Source: Streptococcus sp. HF-1907
GTDB taxonomy: Bacteria > Bacillota > Bacilli > Lactobacillales > Streptococcaceae
Direction of reading: 5' to 3'
Assembly (NCBI RefSeq): GCF_015594605.1
Contig: NZ_JADNQT010000001.1
Span: 326,149 to 390,148, forward strand
DNA: 64,000 bases
The notes under the pieces were generated by a model, which saw only the letters and a program-made list of their open reading frames with translations, did no database searches and had not been told where the DNA came from. Positions 1 to 8,254 of the stretch are shown here, piece after piece. Numbering within the stretch: position 1 is the first letter of the stretch; each line of letters begins with the position of its first letter. The translations under genes and the position numbers were made by a program.

Positions 1-341
1 AATACCAGCGGTTTAGGTCATAGTAAGACAAGCTGACGCTTGGAAAATGCTGGCGCACCGTTTGTAACAAGTGCTGAGCTGTCGCTTTTTTAATAATCTC
101 GGTATGAAGTGGCTTAACTGCCCCATCAATGAGTTGATAGATGAGCCCACCATTAAAACCAACTTGAACCCCATCCAAACCAAGTGCATCGATAGCTTGA
201 CGCATTTCCATTGGAGCACGTGCTGATACCAAGGTGACTGGAAGACCCGCTTGACGAATTTTTTGTGCATTTGAGTCACTAACCCAACCCTTGCTGTTTA
301 AAAGAGTCCCATCCATGTCAGAAAAGATACGTTTAATCATC
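1..341 (-). CDS. Cof-type HAD hydrolase, N-terminal part only
   Basis: The reverse strand encodes the first 113 residues of a Cof/YidA-type HAD phosphatase; the rest lies beyond the window edge. The opening MIKRIFSDMDGTLLNSKG holds HAD motif I (DMDGT), whose first Asp is the nucleophile. It is followed by a helix-rich segment and the FNGG-type stretch typical of Cof proteins. These enzymes are cytosolic Mg-dependent phosphatases acting on sugar phosphates, PLP or FMN; the substrate cannot be read from the sequence. The ATG at 341 is chosen because GAGGT lies 8 nt upstream; an in-frame ATG at 347 is too close to that site. A promoter with a palindrome in its spacer lies just upstream (376-403). 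Confidence 0.85.
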
Positions 342-375
342 TTCATTTACCTCGTTTTCATTTCTTGACTACAGT

Positions 376-403
376 ATAATAGCTGGAACGCGTTCCAGGT
401 CAA
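376..403 (-). promoter_or_regulatory. Promoter with palindromic operator for the HAD gene
   Basis: On the reverse strand TTGACC (403-398) and TATTAT (381-376) are separated by 16 nt. Most of that spacer is occupied by the perfect 16-bp palindrome CTGGAACGCGTTCCAG (383-398). A palindrome between -35 and -10 is a classic repressor site, and the CG-centred symmetry resembles LacI-family operators. No regulator gene is adjacent, so the repressor is unknown. Confidence 0.55.
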
Positions 404-420
404 GTACTTTTTTTAATTTT

Positions 421-452
421 TCAAAAAAACACCGAACCACTGTCCGATGTTT
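421..452 (-). terminator. Rho-independent terminator after nitroreductase remnant
   Basis: Reading the reverse strand, AAACATCGGAC (452-442) pairs with GTTCGGTGTTT (437-427) through G-U tolerant pairing and is followed by a T-run. It lies 8 nt past the stop of the small remnant at 460-585. Confidence 0.7.
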
Positions 453-459
453 CCTAAAA

Positions 460-585
460 TTATGCTTGGAGGGCTTCAACAACAGCCTGTCCAACAGAAC
501 GAGCTGGGGAAATTTTGACTGTTTCATCGTAAACTTTGACAGATTTGCGACCAAACATGATCCCTTTAAAATCATTCGTAATCAT
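460..585 (-). pseudogene. Nitroreductase-family remnant (41 codons)
   Basis: A 41-residue reading frame starts at ATG 585 behind a good AAAGAGGTGACC ribosome site. Its first ~26 residues (MITNDFKGIMFGRKSVKVYD and onwards) match the N-terminus of streptococcal FMN-dependent nitroreductases, which are normally about 200 aa. It then runs into an unrelated tail ending VGQAVVEALQA. A large internal deletion probably fused the two ends of one gene, or two genes. The missing FMN-binding core means no enzyme activity is expected. Ribosome site and terminator are both intact, so a short peptide could still be made. Confidence 0.6.
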
Positions 586-696
586 CAGGTCACCTCTTTC
601 TTGAAACAAACGCAGTCGTGTGCGATTATTTTAGTTTACGCTATGATACTTGACTCGCCAATTAAAGTGACTTCGATGAAGAGTCGTGACAACGTA

Positions 697-737
697 ATCG
701 AAGACTTGGTCTTACCAATTTCTGTCACGCTTTCTTC
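697..737 (-). repeat. Diverged end of the 178-bp intergenic repeat
   Basis: The segment around AATCGAAGACTTGGTCTTACC followed by ATTTCTGT closely matches one end of the repeats at 37472-37649 and 53126-53303, which read AATCGAAGACTTCGTCTTACC there. Only this end is recognisable. It abuts the -35 box of the rarA promoter. Confidence 0.6.
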
Positions 738-795
738 TTGCATCGTTTAGTTCTATATGGTAATATTTAGGTAAATAATAATTCTATATAGAACT
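738..795 (+). promoter_or_regulatory. Promoter with two operator sites upstream of rarA remnant and marR-opu
   Basis: TTGCAT (738-743), a 17-nt spacer and TAATAT (761-766) form a promoter. AGTTCTATAT (749-758) lies in the spacer and is repeated as the inverted right half of AATTCTATATAGAACT (780-795). Two matching sites around a promoter suggest repression. The MarR-family regulator encoded at 1539 is the obvious candidate and this would be autoregulation, which is an inference. Confidence 0.55.
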
Positions 796-810
796 AATTA
801 AGAGGAAGGC

Positions 811-1521
811 ATGACACAAGCATCGTTATTTGATTCAGACATGGTAGCTACTGCTCCGCTTGCTAATCACATGAGACCTGAAACTTTAGATGATTTTGTT
901 GGTCAGGAGCACTTGGTTGGTCAGGGAAAGTTTCTGCGTGATACGATCAAAAACGACCAGGTCTCTTCCATGATTTTCTGGGGACCTCCTAGCGTTGGAA
1001 AAACAACCTTGGCTGAAATTATTGCGTGGCGAGGACCCAGTTTACATTGCTAGACGACTGATTCAATTTGCTAGCGAAGATGTTGATTTAGCTGACAACA
1101 GCGCTCTAATCTGGCCATTAACACCTTTCAAGCCTGCCAATTTCTTGGGCTACCTGAGTGTGACGTTCACCTGATCCAGTGCGTTATTTATCTGTCACTG
1201 GCTCCCAAATCCAACGCTGTCTACAAGGCACGCACAGCTGTTCAAAAAGATATTAAGAAGACGCAAAACGAGCCTGTCCCACTTCATCTGCGAAATGGCG
1301 CGACTAAACTGATGAAAGAAGTTGGTTACGATAAGGGCTATCAGCTGGCGCATTTCTATGAGGATAAATTGACCGCCATGCCAACGAGACCCGACAGCGT
1401 TGCTGACCACGTTCACTACAAACCAACTGAGGAAGGCAACGAAGCTCGGGTTAAGCAACGGCTAAAATACATTCAAGATTGGAAGAACAGGCATTCAACA
1501 CACTTTTCAACTGATGATTAG
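811..1521 (+). pseudogene. rarA: RarA/MgsA replication-associated recombination ATPase, internally deleted
   Basis: RarA is a AAA+ ATPase of about 420 aa that acts at stalled replication forks. Here the N-terminal ~75 residues are intact and include a Walker A-like GPPSVGKTT (usual form GPPGVGKTT). The sequence then jumps at about 1027, with a frame change, to the C-terminal region starting GEDPVYIARRLIQ. Further frame changes occur near 1110-1170, and the tail runs in frame from about 1195 to 1521. Walker B, sensor 1 and the arginine finger are gone, so the product must be inactive. The 711-bp remnant keeps its ribosome site (AGAGGAAGG) and promoter, so transcription probably still runs through it into marR and opu, with 17 bp between them. 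Confidence 0.85.
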
Positions 1522-1538
1522 AAGTAAAGGAGACAACT

Positions 1539-1994
1539 ATGACCATTTCAAAATCAGGAGGCTACCTGACCTTGCAGGTACGTTTTCTCAACGGACGTTT
1601 ATTTAATCGGCTTTTAGCCCAAGATGGCAGAGCCATTTATTCGGCTGAGCAGGGCAAGATTTTATCTGCTCTTTGGAGAAAATCTCCTCAAACAGCAACG
1701 GATATTGCAATTGTGACAGGCTTGGCCAACAATACCTTAACCCAAATGTTAAAAAAATTGGAGGAAAAGGGACTAATTACTAGCGGACCGCATCCGACTG
1801 ATAAGCGCAAGCGATTATTTGACCTAACCGACTTAGGAAAAAGTCAAGAAGTTGTTGGCAATGAGGTTAGTCGGGAACTGGACGACATTTTTTACAAGGG
1901 CTTCTCTGACCAAGAGATTGCTCAACTGAACGGCTACCTAGAACGCGTGGTAGCCAATCTCCAAGAAGGCTTAGACAGAAAGGACAATAAATGA
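1539..1994 (+). CDS. MarR-family transcriptional regulator
   Basis: A 151-aa winged-helix protein. Residues about 40-110 carry the MarR DNA-binding core (SALWRKSPQTATDIAIVTGL, then a recognition helix and a wing with PTDKRKRLFDLTDLG). Helices at both ends would form the dimer interface. Start is ATG 1539 behind AAAGGAG. Its last codons overlap the ATG of the following ABC ATPase by 4 nt, so the two are translationally coupled. Related MarR proteins in streptococci sit upstream of osmoprotectant transporters. The likely targets are the paired TTCTATATAGAA-type sites at 749-795, which would make it an autorepressor of the operon. No effector is evident. Confidence 0.85.
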   Translation: MTISKSGGYLTLQVRFLNGRLFNRLLAQDGRAIYSAEQGKILSALWRKSPQTATDIAIVTGLANNTLTQMLKKLEEKGLITSGPHPTDKRKRLFDLTDLGKSQEVVGNEVSRELDDIFYKGFSDQEIAQLNGYLERVVANLQEGLDRKDNK

Positions 1995-2713
1995 TTAGTT
2001 TCAACCATATCAGCAAATCCTACGAAGACAACGAAGTCTTGACTGATATCACTTTTTCGATTGCAGATGGAGAATTTTTCGTCTTGGTTGGACCAAGTGG
2101 GAGTGGGAAGACAACCATTCTCAAGATGATTAACCGCTTGATTGAGCCTAGCTCGGGTCAAATTAAGCGTGATGATAAGTCGATTTCGACTATTGATTTG
2201 CGTCAGTTGCGTTTGGAGACAGGCTACGTCCTTCAACAGATTGCTCTCTTTCCAAATTTGACCGTGCAGGAAAATATTGAACTCATTCCTGAAATGAAGG
2301 GCTGGGACAAGGCTCGTCGTCTAGAAAAAGCGCGCCAGCTATTAACCAAAGTCGGACTTGACCCTGATAAATACTTGACCCGCTACCCTGCTGAGCTTTC
2401 TGGTGGGGAACAGCAGCGTATCGGCATTTTACGGGCCATTATTGCTGAGCCGAAGGTTCTTCTCATGGATGAGCCTTTCTCGGCGCTGGACCCGATTTCA
2501 CGCCGACAATTGCAGGAATTGACCAAGCAATTGCAGAAAGAACTTGGAATCACCTTGGTTTTTGTCACTCATGATATGAAGGAAGCCATGCGATTAGCAG
2601 ACCGCATTTGCATTATCAACGATGGGCAGATTAAACAGATTGCAAATCCAAAAGACATCAAGTCGCGTCCTGCCAGCGATTTTGTGCGCCACTTATTTGA
2701 GGAGGAAGACTAG
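1991..2713 (+). CDS. opuCA: Osmoprotectant (glycine betaine/choline type) ABC transporter ATP-binding protein
   Basis: This 240-aa ATPase would energise uptake of betaine, carnitine or choline during osmotic stress. Walker A is GPSGSGKTT near residue 35, the signature is LSGGEQQR near 135, and Walker B is VLLMDEPFSALD near 155, followed by the switch His in VTHDMKEA. It lacks the C-terminal CBS pair found in longer OpuCA/OpuAA proteins, so ionic-strength sensing through CBS domains is not available here. It overlaps marR by 4 nt and abuts the permease gene with no gap, the layout of a single operon. Substrate is inferred from the fused partner gene. Confidence 0.88.
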   Translation: MISFNHISKSYEDNEVLTDITFSIADGEFFVLVGPSGSGKTTILKMINRLIEPSSGQIKRDDKSISTIDLRQLRLETGYVLQQIALFPNLTVQENIELIPEMKGWDKARRLEKARQLLTKVGLDPDKYLTRYPAELSGGEQQRIGILRAIIAEPKVLLMDEPFSALDPISRRQLQELTKQLQKELGITLVFVTHDMKEAMRLADRICIINDGQIKQIANPKDIKSRPASDFVRHLFEEED

Positions 2714-4231
2714 ATGCCCAACTTAATATCAACCTTTCAAGACCGATTTAGCGACTGGGTGACGAGCTTGGTTGAACACTTGCAAATCTCTCTTTTGACT
2801 TTGCTGGTTGCCATGCTGATTGCTATCCCGCTTGGGATTCTCATTAGCAATTCTAAGCGCATCAGCAACTGGATTCTTCAAATCACTGGTATTTTTCAAA
2901 CCATTCCATCGCTAGCGCTATTAGGTTTATTCATCCCTTTCATGGGAATTGGTACCCTACCCGCCGTCGTAGCTCTGGTGGTTTATGCCATCTTTCCTAT
3001 CTTGCAAAATACGGTCACTGCTATCCGCCAAATCGACCCCAACTTGGTTGAGGCTGCCACTGCTTTTGGCATGACCCACTGGGAACGGCTCAAAAAATTT
3101 GAGCTAGCTCTCAGTCTGCCAGTCATTGTGTCTGGGATTCGGACAGCTGCTGTTATGATTATCGGGACAGCTACACTGGCTAGCTTGATTGGGGCTGGCG
3201 GACTTGGTTCCTTCATTCTCTTAGGGATTGACCGCAACAACACTTCACTCATTTTGATTGGGGCTATCTCATCAGCACTGCTAGCCATTCTTTTCAACAT
3301 CGTGATTGGGTATTTGGAAAAAGCCAAGCTCAAAACCATGGCGGTGGCTTTGCTCATTATGCTGATAGGACTATCTGGTTCTTACGCGCCAGCCTATTGG
3401 CCTAAAAAACAGCAAGAAACCCTTGTCGTTGCTGGGAAAATGGGAGCTGAGCCTGAAATCCTCATCAATATGTATAAACTGCTCATCGAGGACGAAACCA
3501 ACATCAAGGTAACCGTCAAACCGAACTTTGGGAAGACAACCTTCCTTTACAAGGCGCTTAAATCTGGCGATATCGATATCTACCCCGAATTTACGGGGAC
3601 CGTGACCGAGAGCCTGCTCAAAAATCCGCCTAAGGTGTCGCACGACCCCGAGGCTGTCTACAAGGCTGCCAAGGCTGGTATTGCTAAACAAAATAAACTA
3701 GCACTGCTCAAGCCTATGGCTTATCAAAACACCTATGCTGTCGCTGTGAAAAAAGACTTCGCCACTGAAAATGGCATCAGCAAAATCACTGACTTGGCTA
3801 AGGTCCAAGACACTGCAAAAGCTGGTTTCACCTTGGAATTTAACGACCGCCAAGATGGTAACAAGGGCTTGACCTCACTCTACGGACTCAACCTCAATGT
3901 CGCAACTATGGAACCAGCCCTCCGCTATCAAGCCATTCAATCAAATGAAGTGCAAATCATCGATGCCTACTCAACCGACGCGGAGCTGGTCAAATACAAT
4001 CTGGTCGCCCTCAAAGATGACAAGCAACTCTTCCCACCTTATCAAGGAGCTCCGCTATTGCGCCAAAGCACTTTGAAGAAATATCCAAAAGTCAAGACTG
4101 CCCTCAACAAACTAGCTGGCAAAATCAGCGAAAAAGAAATGCAGAGCATGAACTACAAAGTCGGTGTGGAAGGCAAGTCTGCTAAAACCGTCGCCAAAAC
4201 CTATCTTGAAAAAGAAGGTCTGTTAAACTAA
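2714..4231 (+). CDS. opuCB: Osmoprotectant ABC transporter permease fused to substrate-binding protein
   Basis: A 505-aa fusion. Residues 1-210 are a ProW/OpuCB-type permease with about six membrane segments and the EAA-like loop ([19 protein letters not shown]). Residues about 235-505 form an OpuAC/ProX-type extracellular binding domain ([33 protein letters not shown]). A further membrane segment near 208-228 tethers the binding domain outside the cell. Such fusions are common in streptococci and replace a separate lipoprotein. Aromatic cage residues for quaternary amines are plausible, but the exact ligand cannot be assigned by reading. The ATG follows the ATPase stop directly, and GAGGAAGAC supplies the ribosome site. 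Confidence 0.88.
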   Translation: MPNLISTFQDRFSDWVTSLVEHLQISLLTLLVAMLIAIPLGILISNSKRISNWILQITGIFQTIPSLALLGLFIPFMGIGTLPAVVALVVYAIFPILQNTVTAIRQIDPNLVEAATAFGMTHWERLKKFELALSLPVIVSGIRTAAVMIIGTATLASLIGAGGLGSFILLGIDRNNTSLILIGAISSALLAILFNIVIGYLEKAKLKTMAVALLIMLIGLSGSYAPAYWPKKQQETLVVAGKMGAEPEILINMYKLLIEDETNIKVTVKPNFGKTTFLYKALKSGDIDIYPEFTGTVTESLLKNPPKVSHDPEAVYKAAKAGIAKQNKLALLKPMAYQNTYAVAVKKDFATENGISKITDLAKVQDTAKAGFTLEFNDRQDGNKGLTSLYGLNLNVATMEPALRYQAIQSNEVQIIDAYSTDAELVKYNLVALKDDKQLFPPYQGAPLLRQSTLKKYPKVKTALNKLAGKISEKEMQSMNYKVGVEGKSAKTVAKTYLEKEGLLN

Positions 4232-4243
4232 AGGAGAACTCCC

Positions 4244-4753
4244 ATGAAAGCAACACAATTATCCATCGATACCCTTGACCGAGCTCAAGAACGTTTTCTT
4301 GACACCTTAAACCAAATGACTGTGGACCAGGCAAATACCATGCCTCACCCACTTATCAAATCGGTGACTTGGCTCATTTGGCACACCAGTCGCATGCTGG
4401 ACTACCAAGTTTCTCCGCTGGCTGGACTTGACCAACTCTATACCACTGACGGCTTTAAAGACCGCTTCAATCTTGATTTGCCCGACGATACTCAAGACTG
4501 GAAGCACACGCCTGAGGAAGCTGCAAAGGTCGTGGTCAGCGACAAGCAAGTTTTGATTGATTATTTGGAGGCAACAATCGCTCGCGCTAAAACTTATTTG
4601 TACACCCTAGACGAAAGCAGTCTTTCTGATATCATCGATCGCTCATGGACACCAGCCGTTACCCGTGATGTCAGATTAGTGTCAACCATAGATGACGCAG
4701 TCATGCACTCCGGACAAGCGGTCTACACACGTCGCCTAGTCATTAACAAATAA
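4244..4753 (+). CDS. DinB/DfsB-family protein
   Basis: A 169-aa protein with the four-helix DinB-like fold: an N-terminal helix ending in a motif with His (WLIWHTSRMLDYQ), and a C-terminal helix with His (VMHSGQAVYTRRL). In this family three histidines usually bind a divalent metal, and many members are thiol-dependent transferases using bacillithiol, mycothiol or glutathione. The specific reaction is unknown. It starts at ATG 4244 behind AAAGGAGAA, 12 nt after the opu fusion gene, so it is probably the last full gene of that operon. Confidence 0.75.
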   Translation: MKATQLSIDTLDRAQERFLDTLNQMTVDQANTMPHPLIKSVTWLIWHTSRMLDYQVSPLAGLDQLYTTDGFKDRFNLDLPDDTQDWKHTPEEAAKVVVSDKQVLIDYLEATIARAKTYLYTLDESSLSDIIDRSWTPAVTRDVRLVSTIDDAVMHSGQAVYTRRLVINK

Positions 4754-4767
4754 ACGAGGTAGCCAAG

Positions 4768-4881
4768 ATGAAAGCCATTCAAGTCAAAAATATTGAAGGC
4801 ACTTTACCACTAGCTAGGGTAAGCAAGTGTAATGCAATGTTAATGATATTTTCAATAATTGATAAAACAAAAGATACTTAA
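4768..4881 (+). pseudogene. N-terminal remnant, possibly a zinc/quinone oxidoreductase
   Basis: A 37-codon frame with a proper ribosome site (GAGGT) opens MKAIQVKNIEGTLPLA, which looks like the start of medium-chain alcohol dehydrogenase or quinone oxidoreductase proteins. After about 18 residues it runs into unrelated sequence and stops just before a terminator. The family assignment rests on a short match and is tentative. It was probably the last gene of the opu operon before a deletion. Confidence 0.4.
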
Positions 4882-4914
4882 CTAAAAACGAGCTCGACCG
4901 AGTTCGTTTTTAGT
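4881..4914. terminator. Strong bidirectional terminator
   Basis: ACTAAAAACGAGCTCG pairs with CGAGTTCGTTTTTAGT around a 2-nt loop, a 16-bp stem with one G-U pair, and A/T runs lie on both sides. It closes the opu operon. Confidence 0.8.
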
Positions 4915-5278
4915 TTGCTAAAGTTAAAATCGAATTGCTAAACAGTCAAATCGTCTAAATAGCCCCTGAACATTCTAAGAAAATCGAAAAATCTCAACTC
5001 AAGTCAGGTCATTCTCCCATAGGGTATCCACAAGGTTAATCGGGGAAGGACGGAAAGGTTTTTACCGAAAATTTGATTATTTGAGGTGAGCCAGCTTATT
5101 TTTAGTCAAGTTAGCCTCCATTTCTGCTTCAACTTTTTTGAATTCACTTTTTATTAACATAATTAGTCATCAGCTATTTATAAAACTGATGATTCACCAC
5201 TTAAAATCATACCATGAATTAAAGAGCAATAACAAAATTTCAAGTAAGCCTATTTATCCTTATTAATTTAACTAACTA
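4915..5278. other. Non-coding gap, no gene recognised
   Basis: About 360 bp of AT-rich sequence. The reverse strand holds a 27-codon frame (5160-5077, MLIKSEFKKVEAEMEANLTK onwards) without a ribosome site. A small hairpin, TCATCAG/CTGATGA, lies near 5167-5192. Neither is convincing, and the stretch is probably decayed sequence between the opu operon and the IS982 remnant. Confidence 0.4.
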
Positions 5279-6002
5279 ACCCGTGGTGCTAGTTAATTTC
5301 AAAATACTATAAAAAGTCCAAAAGGACTATACTGTAAGTGACTAAACAAACAGAGAGGACGTCCAAATGAGCCACTTACAGTATACCGCTAAATCTCATC
5401 ACTTACAATGGAATTTAAAGCAATTATCAAAAATATGCCATCAGCTGTATAGGAATTACTGTCCTGAATCTTTCAAACATCGTCGAAAGGTTAACCTATC
5501 TAAGGTTTCAGACCAATCTCTATTAGTCTTACTTATCTTGCAAGCTGAACTGGGAATTAAGTCTCAACGTCATTTCTATCGTATCTGCCAACTATTTTCT
5601 TGCGGAAGGTTACTGGAACGAAGTCGTTTTAACCGGCGAGCACGACAACTGATTTGGTTAGTTCAACTCATCAGACAAGCAATGAATACCCAACTATCTC
5701 TTGATACCATTGTTATCATAGATAGTTTTCCCTTATCACTATGTCAACCTGTCCGTAATTATAGGACACGTATTTTTAATGGCTTGGCAGACATTGGTTA
5801 CAATGCTTCCAAGAACCTATGGTTCTATGGGTTCAAAGTTCATATGCTGGTCACTCTATCAGACTATATTCTGAACTACGTTGTGACACCAGCATCTGTT
5901 CACGATATTAGAGCCGTTGAGGACTTACTGGAAAACTGCCATCACTCTTACATTTTGGCTGATTTGGGCTATCTTAGTCGCGAGCTTAGAAATAGTTAAG
6001 AA
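5279..6002 (+). mobile_element. IS982-family element, right end missing
   Basis: The left boundary is set tentatively at ACCCGTGGTGCTAG near 5279, which looks like an IS982-type terminal repeat. The transposase gene follows, and homology ends abruptly near 6000, about 30 bp before the comEC stop codon. No matching right terminal repeat is visible. The element is therefore a fossil and cannot move by itself. Confidence 0.6.
5367..5999 (+). pseudogene. IS982-family transposase, C-terminally truncated
   Basis: The 210-aa frame matches IS982 transposases from streptococci through the DDE core. The first catalytic Asp is in VVIIDSFPLSLC, and the second region reads ILADLGYLSRELRN. Intact relatives are about 290 aa. 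The final ~80 residues, including the catalytic Glu region, are absent because sequence after position 5999 is unrelated. The ATG at 5367 follows AGAGAGGACG. Inactive in its present form. Confidence 0.85.
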
Positions 6003-6031
6003 TACAATATCCTTTTCAAGGAAAACTTTAT

Positions 6032-8254
6032 TCACCTCACCGTCTCAATCTTCCAATTTCGCCACCCCGAGAAACGGATTGCCCCTTGCTCATCCGTTCG
6101 ATAAATAGTAGTTTCCTTCAATCGTTCCAATGTTTCTTGGTGAGGGTGTTTGTAGCGATTATTTTTCCCAGCGGAAATGAGGCTGACGCTAGGTGATAAT
6201 TGTTTGATGAAGTCTGGACTGGATGACCCTTTGGAGCCATGGTGACCTGCTTTCAGCACATCCACCTGCAAATTGGGATAGGCTGAAAGCAAATCTTTTT
6301 CCCCAGCCTCTTCCAAATCACCTGTAAAGAGAAAAGTCTTATCGAGCAATTTGCCATACAGAACCAGCGAATCATTGTTCTTGCCATCACCAACCTCCCA
6401 AGGGTAAAGCACCTGCAAGGAACTTCCCATAATCGGCACTCTGTCACCAGCTGAAAGAGCTCGCACGTGCAGCTTCATCGCATTCAGTCGCTTGACAAAG
6501 TCACCATTCGTCAAACTTCCCTGACTAACCAGCACCTCGCCAACCTTAACTTGTCTTGCCACCACTTCCATGTCCCCCATGTGGTCAGTGTCGGTATGGG
6601 TCAGCACCAGCTGGTCAATCTTTCCAATCCCACGACTTTTCAAATACGGCAGAAGCGTCCGTTCAGCATTAGCATCCGACCTGCGCTTGCGCCAAGCCTC
6701 CTTGACCCCAAACTCCACCTTGCCACCCGTATCAATCAGAACCGTCTTCCCACGCCAGTCCCTCAGCAGAATGCTATCCCCCTGCCCAATATCCACCACC
6801 GTCACCTCATTGGTCAGTGGATTTTTACAGATGAAAAATAGCAGAGCAACCAACACTAGCAATCCTCGACGCCAGCTCTTTCTTTTATGATAATCATATA
6901 GGAAACCCAAACCTAGCAGCAGGGCTAAGAGCAGAAATGAACTGGGCTGACCGAAAACCAACTGACGAGGAAACAAAGCGCCAGCCCCTTTTAACAAAAC
7001 CTCCAAAAGCTCAAATAAGGGATTGACAAAACTTAGCCGTACCAGCGGTGCCAGCAAAAAGACCAAACTCAATAGAGGCAGAAAGACCAAGTCAAAGGCA
7101 AAGCCCAACAAGGCGGTCAAGACAATCGAAAGGGGTTGAAAACTAGCAAAATAAAGCATGAGTAAGGGTAGGACGCCAAATGTGATGCTGACTGTTTGAC
7201 CCGCTATCTGTTTGACCTTGGATAGTCCTTCAAAGCTTGTCATAGATAAAATAAAGGCGTAGGCAAAGCTTAAAATCCCACCTGTCGTCTGCAGGAAATT
7301 TGGCATGATAAAGAAACAAACTAAGAGTGTTGCGGCAAAATTATCAAGTTTCTTAAGTCCTAGATTGGATAAAATAGCTTGTAGCAATGACCGTACCACA
7401 GACACCGTAAAGCCAGTCATGCCTGCATAGGCAAAGGAGAATGGTACTTGCAACCAAGCCACATAATCCCGTCTCGCACCCAATCTCAAAAAGAAATAGC
7501 GAAAAATTCCCAAGAAAAAACCAACTTGCATCCCAGAAAGAGCAAATAGGTGGATGATACCCAAACTACTATAAAGGTCACTCATTTCCTCAAAAGACTT
7601 ATCCAGATAGCCGAACAAGAGCCCTGACATATAGTGGCGCATGGGATTGGGGAAGGTCAAGCTAAGTAAAATAGCTTGACGACGTTTCTCCTGCAACCAT
7701 TCCACAGGTGTTCTCGGAGAGATAACTCGCACTGACTGAATTTGTTCAATCCTAGCAAGGCGGTAAATGCCTTGTGTTTTGAGGTAACGCCTATAATTAA
7801 AACCACCAAAATTACGTTGACCATCTGGAATTTCTAGACTTGCCTTAACGTTAAGTTGAACAGTCTTATTCAAGTTAGCAAATCGCTTTTGTTCATCCTG
7901 ACTCTTCAAGGGATAAAAAGCTTGATAGGTCTGTCCTTGCGATTTCCCGCGGAAGCTGAGCAAATCACCATTCACGCTGATGGTATCTGGGATGACTTGG
8001 ATGCTGGTCAGTTGCGAGGGCTGAGCCTTGTCCTGCACCGTCTCATCATGTCGCAAATAGGCAAAATAGCCTGAAAATAGGGATAAAATGACGAGAGTTT
8101 TTAAGACGTTTTTTCGGTCTTGGTTGAACCATAGGCAGAGCAAAGAAAAGACAAATAGCCCCAGCCCTGCTATTGACCAAGAAAATAGCAAAAAATAAAG
8201 CTGGACGATGAAAAATGCAAGCGAGATGGGCTTGAGGGGCAGACGGCTAATCAA
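6032..8254 (-). CDS. comEC: Competence DNA channel ComEC
   Basis: ComEC forms the membrane channel that brings single-stranded transforming DNA into the cytoplasm. The 740-aa protein has the expected plan: N-terminal membrane segments, a soluble OB-like region near 70-200, a competence-domain set of about seven membrane helices (230-480), and a C-terminal metallo-beta-lactamase-like domain. The last contains HTDTDHMGD, GDLEEAGE and AGHHGSKGSSS, which are metal-site motifs. Length and motifs suggest an intact protein. Its ATG overlaps the end of comEA by 8 nt, so the pair is one operon. The 3' end lies about 30 bp from the truncated IS982, but the normal ComEC C-terminus is kept. Confidence 0.93.
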   Translation of the reverse strand: MISRLPLKPISLAFFIVQLYFLLFSWSIAGLGLFVFSLLCLWFNQDRKNVLKTLVILSLFSGYFAYLRHDETVQDKAQPSQLTSIQVIPDTISVNGDLLSFRGKSQGQTYQAFYPLKSQDEQKRFANLNKTVQLNVKASLEIPDGQRNFGGFNYRRYLKTQGIYRLARIEQIQSVRVISPRTPVEWLQEKRRQAILLSLTFPNPMRHYMSGLLFGYLDKSFEEMSDLYSSLGIIHLFALSGMQVGFFLGIFRYFFLRLGARRDYVAWLQVPFSFAYAGMTGFTVSVVRSLLQAILSNLGLKKLDNFAATLLVCFFIMPNFLQTTGGILSFAYAFILSMTSFEGLSKVKQIAGQTVSITFGVLPLLMLYFASFQPLSIVLTALLGFAFDLVFLPLLSLVFLLAPLVRLSFVNPLFELLEVLLKGAGALFPRQLVFGQPSSFLLLALLLGLGFLYDYHKRKSWRRGLLVLVALLFFICKNPLTNEVTVVDIGQGDSILLRDWRGKTVLIDTGGKVEFGVKEAWRKRRSDANAERTLLPYLKSRGIGKIDQLVLTHTDTDHMGDMEVVARQVKVGEVLVSQGSLTNGDFVKRLNAMKLHVRALSAGDRVPIMGSSLQVLYPWEVGDGKNNDSLVLYGKLLDKTFLFTGDLEEAGEKDLLSAYPNLQVDVLKAGHHGSKGSSSPDFIKQLSPSVSLISAGKNNRYKHPHQETLERLKETTIYRTDEQGAIRFSGWRNWKIETVR

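Noticed and set aside
5077..5160. 27-codon reverse frame (MLIKSEFKKVEAEMEANLTK onwards)
   Set aside because: No ribosome site or recognisable homology; at most the tail of a lost gene.
6467..6890. Plus-strand frames inside comEC
   Set aside because: Overlap an intact, well-conserved gene on the other strand and show no start signals.
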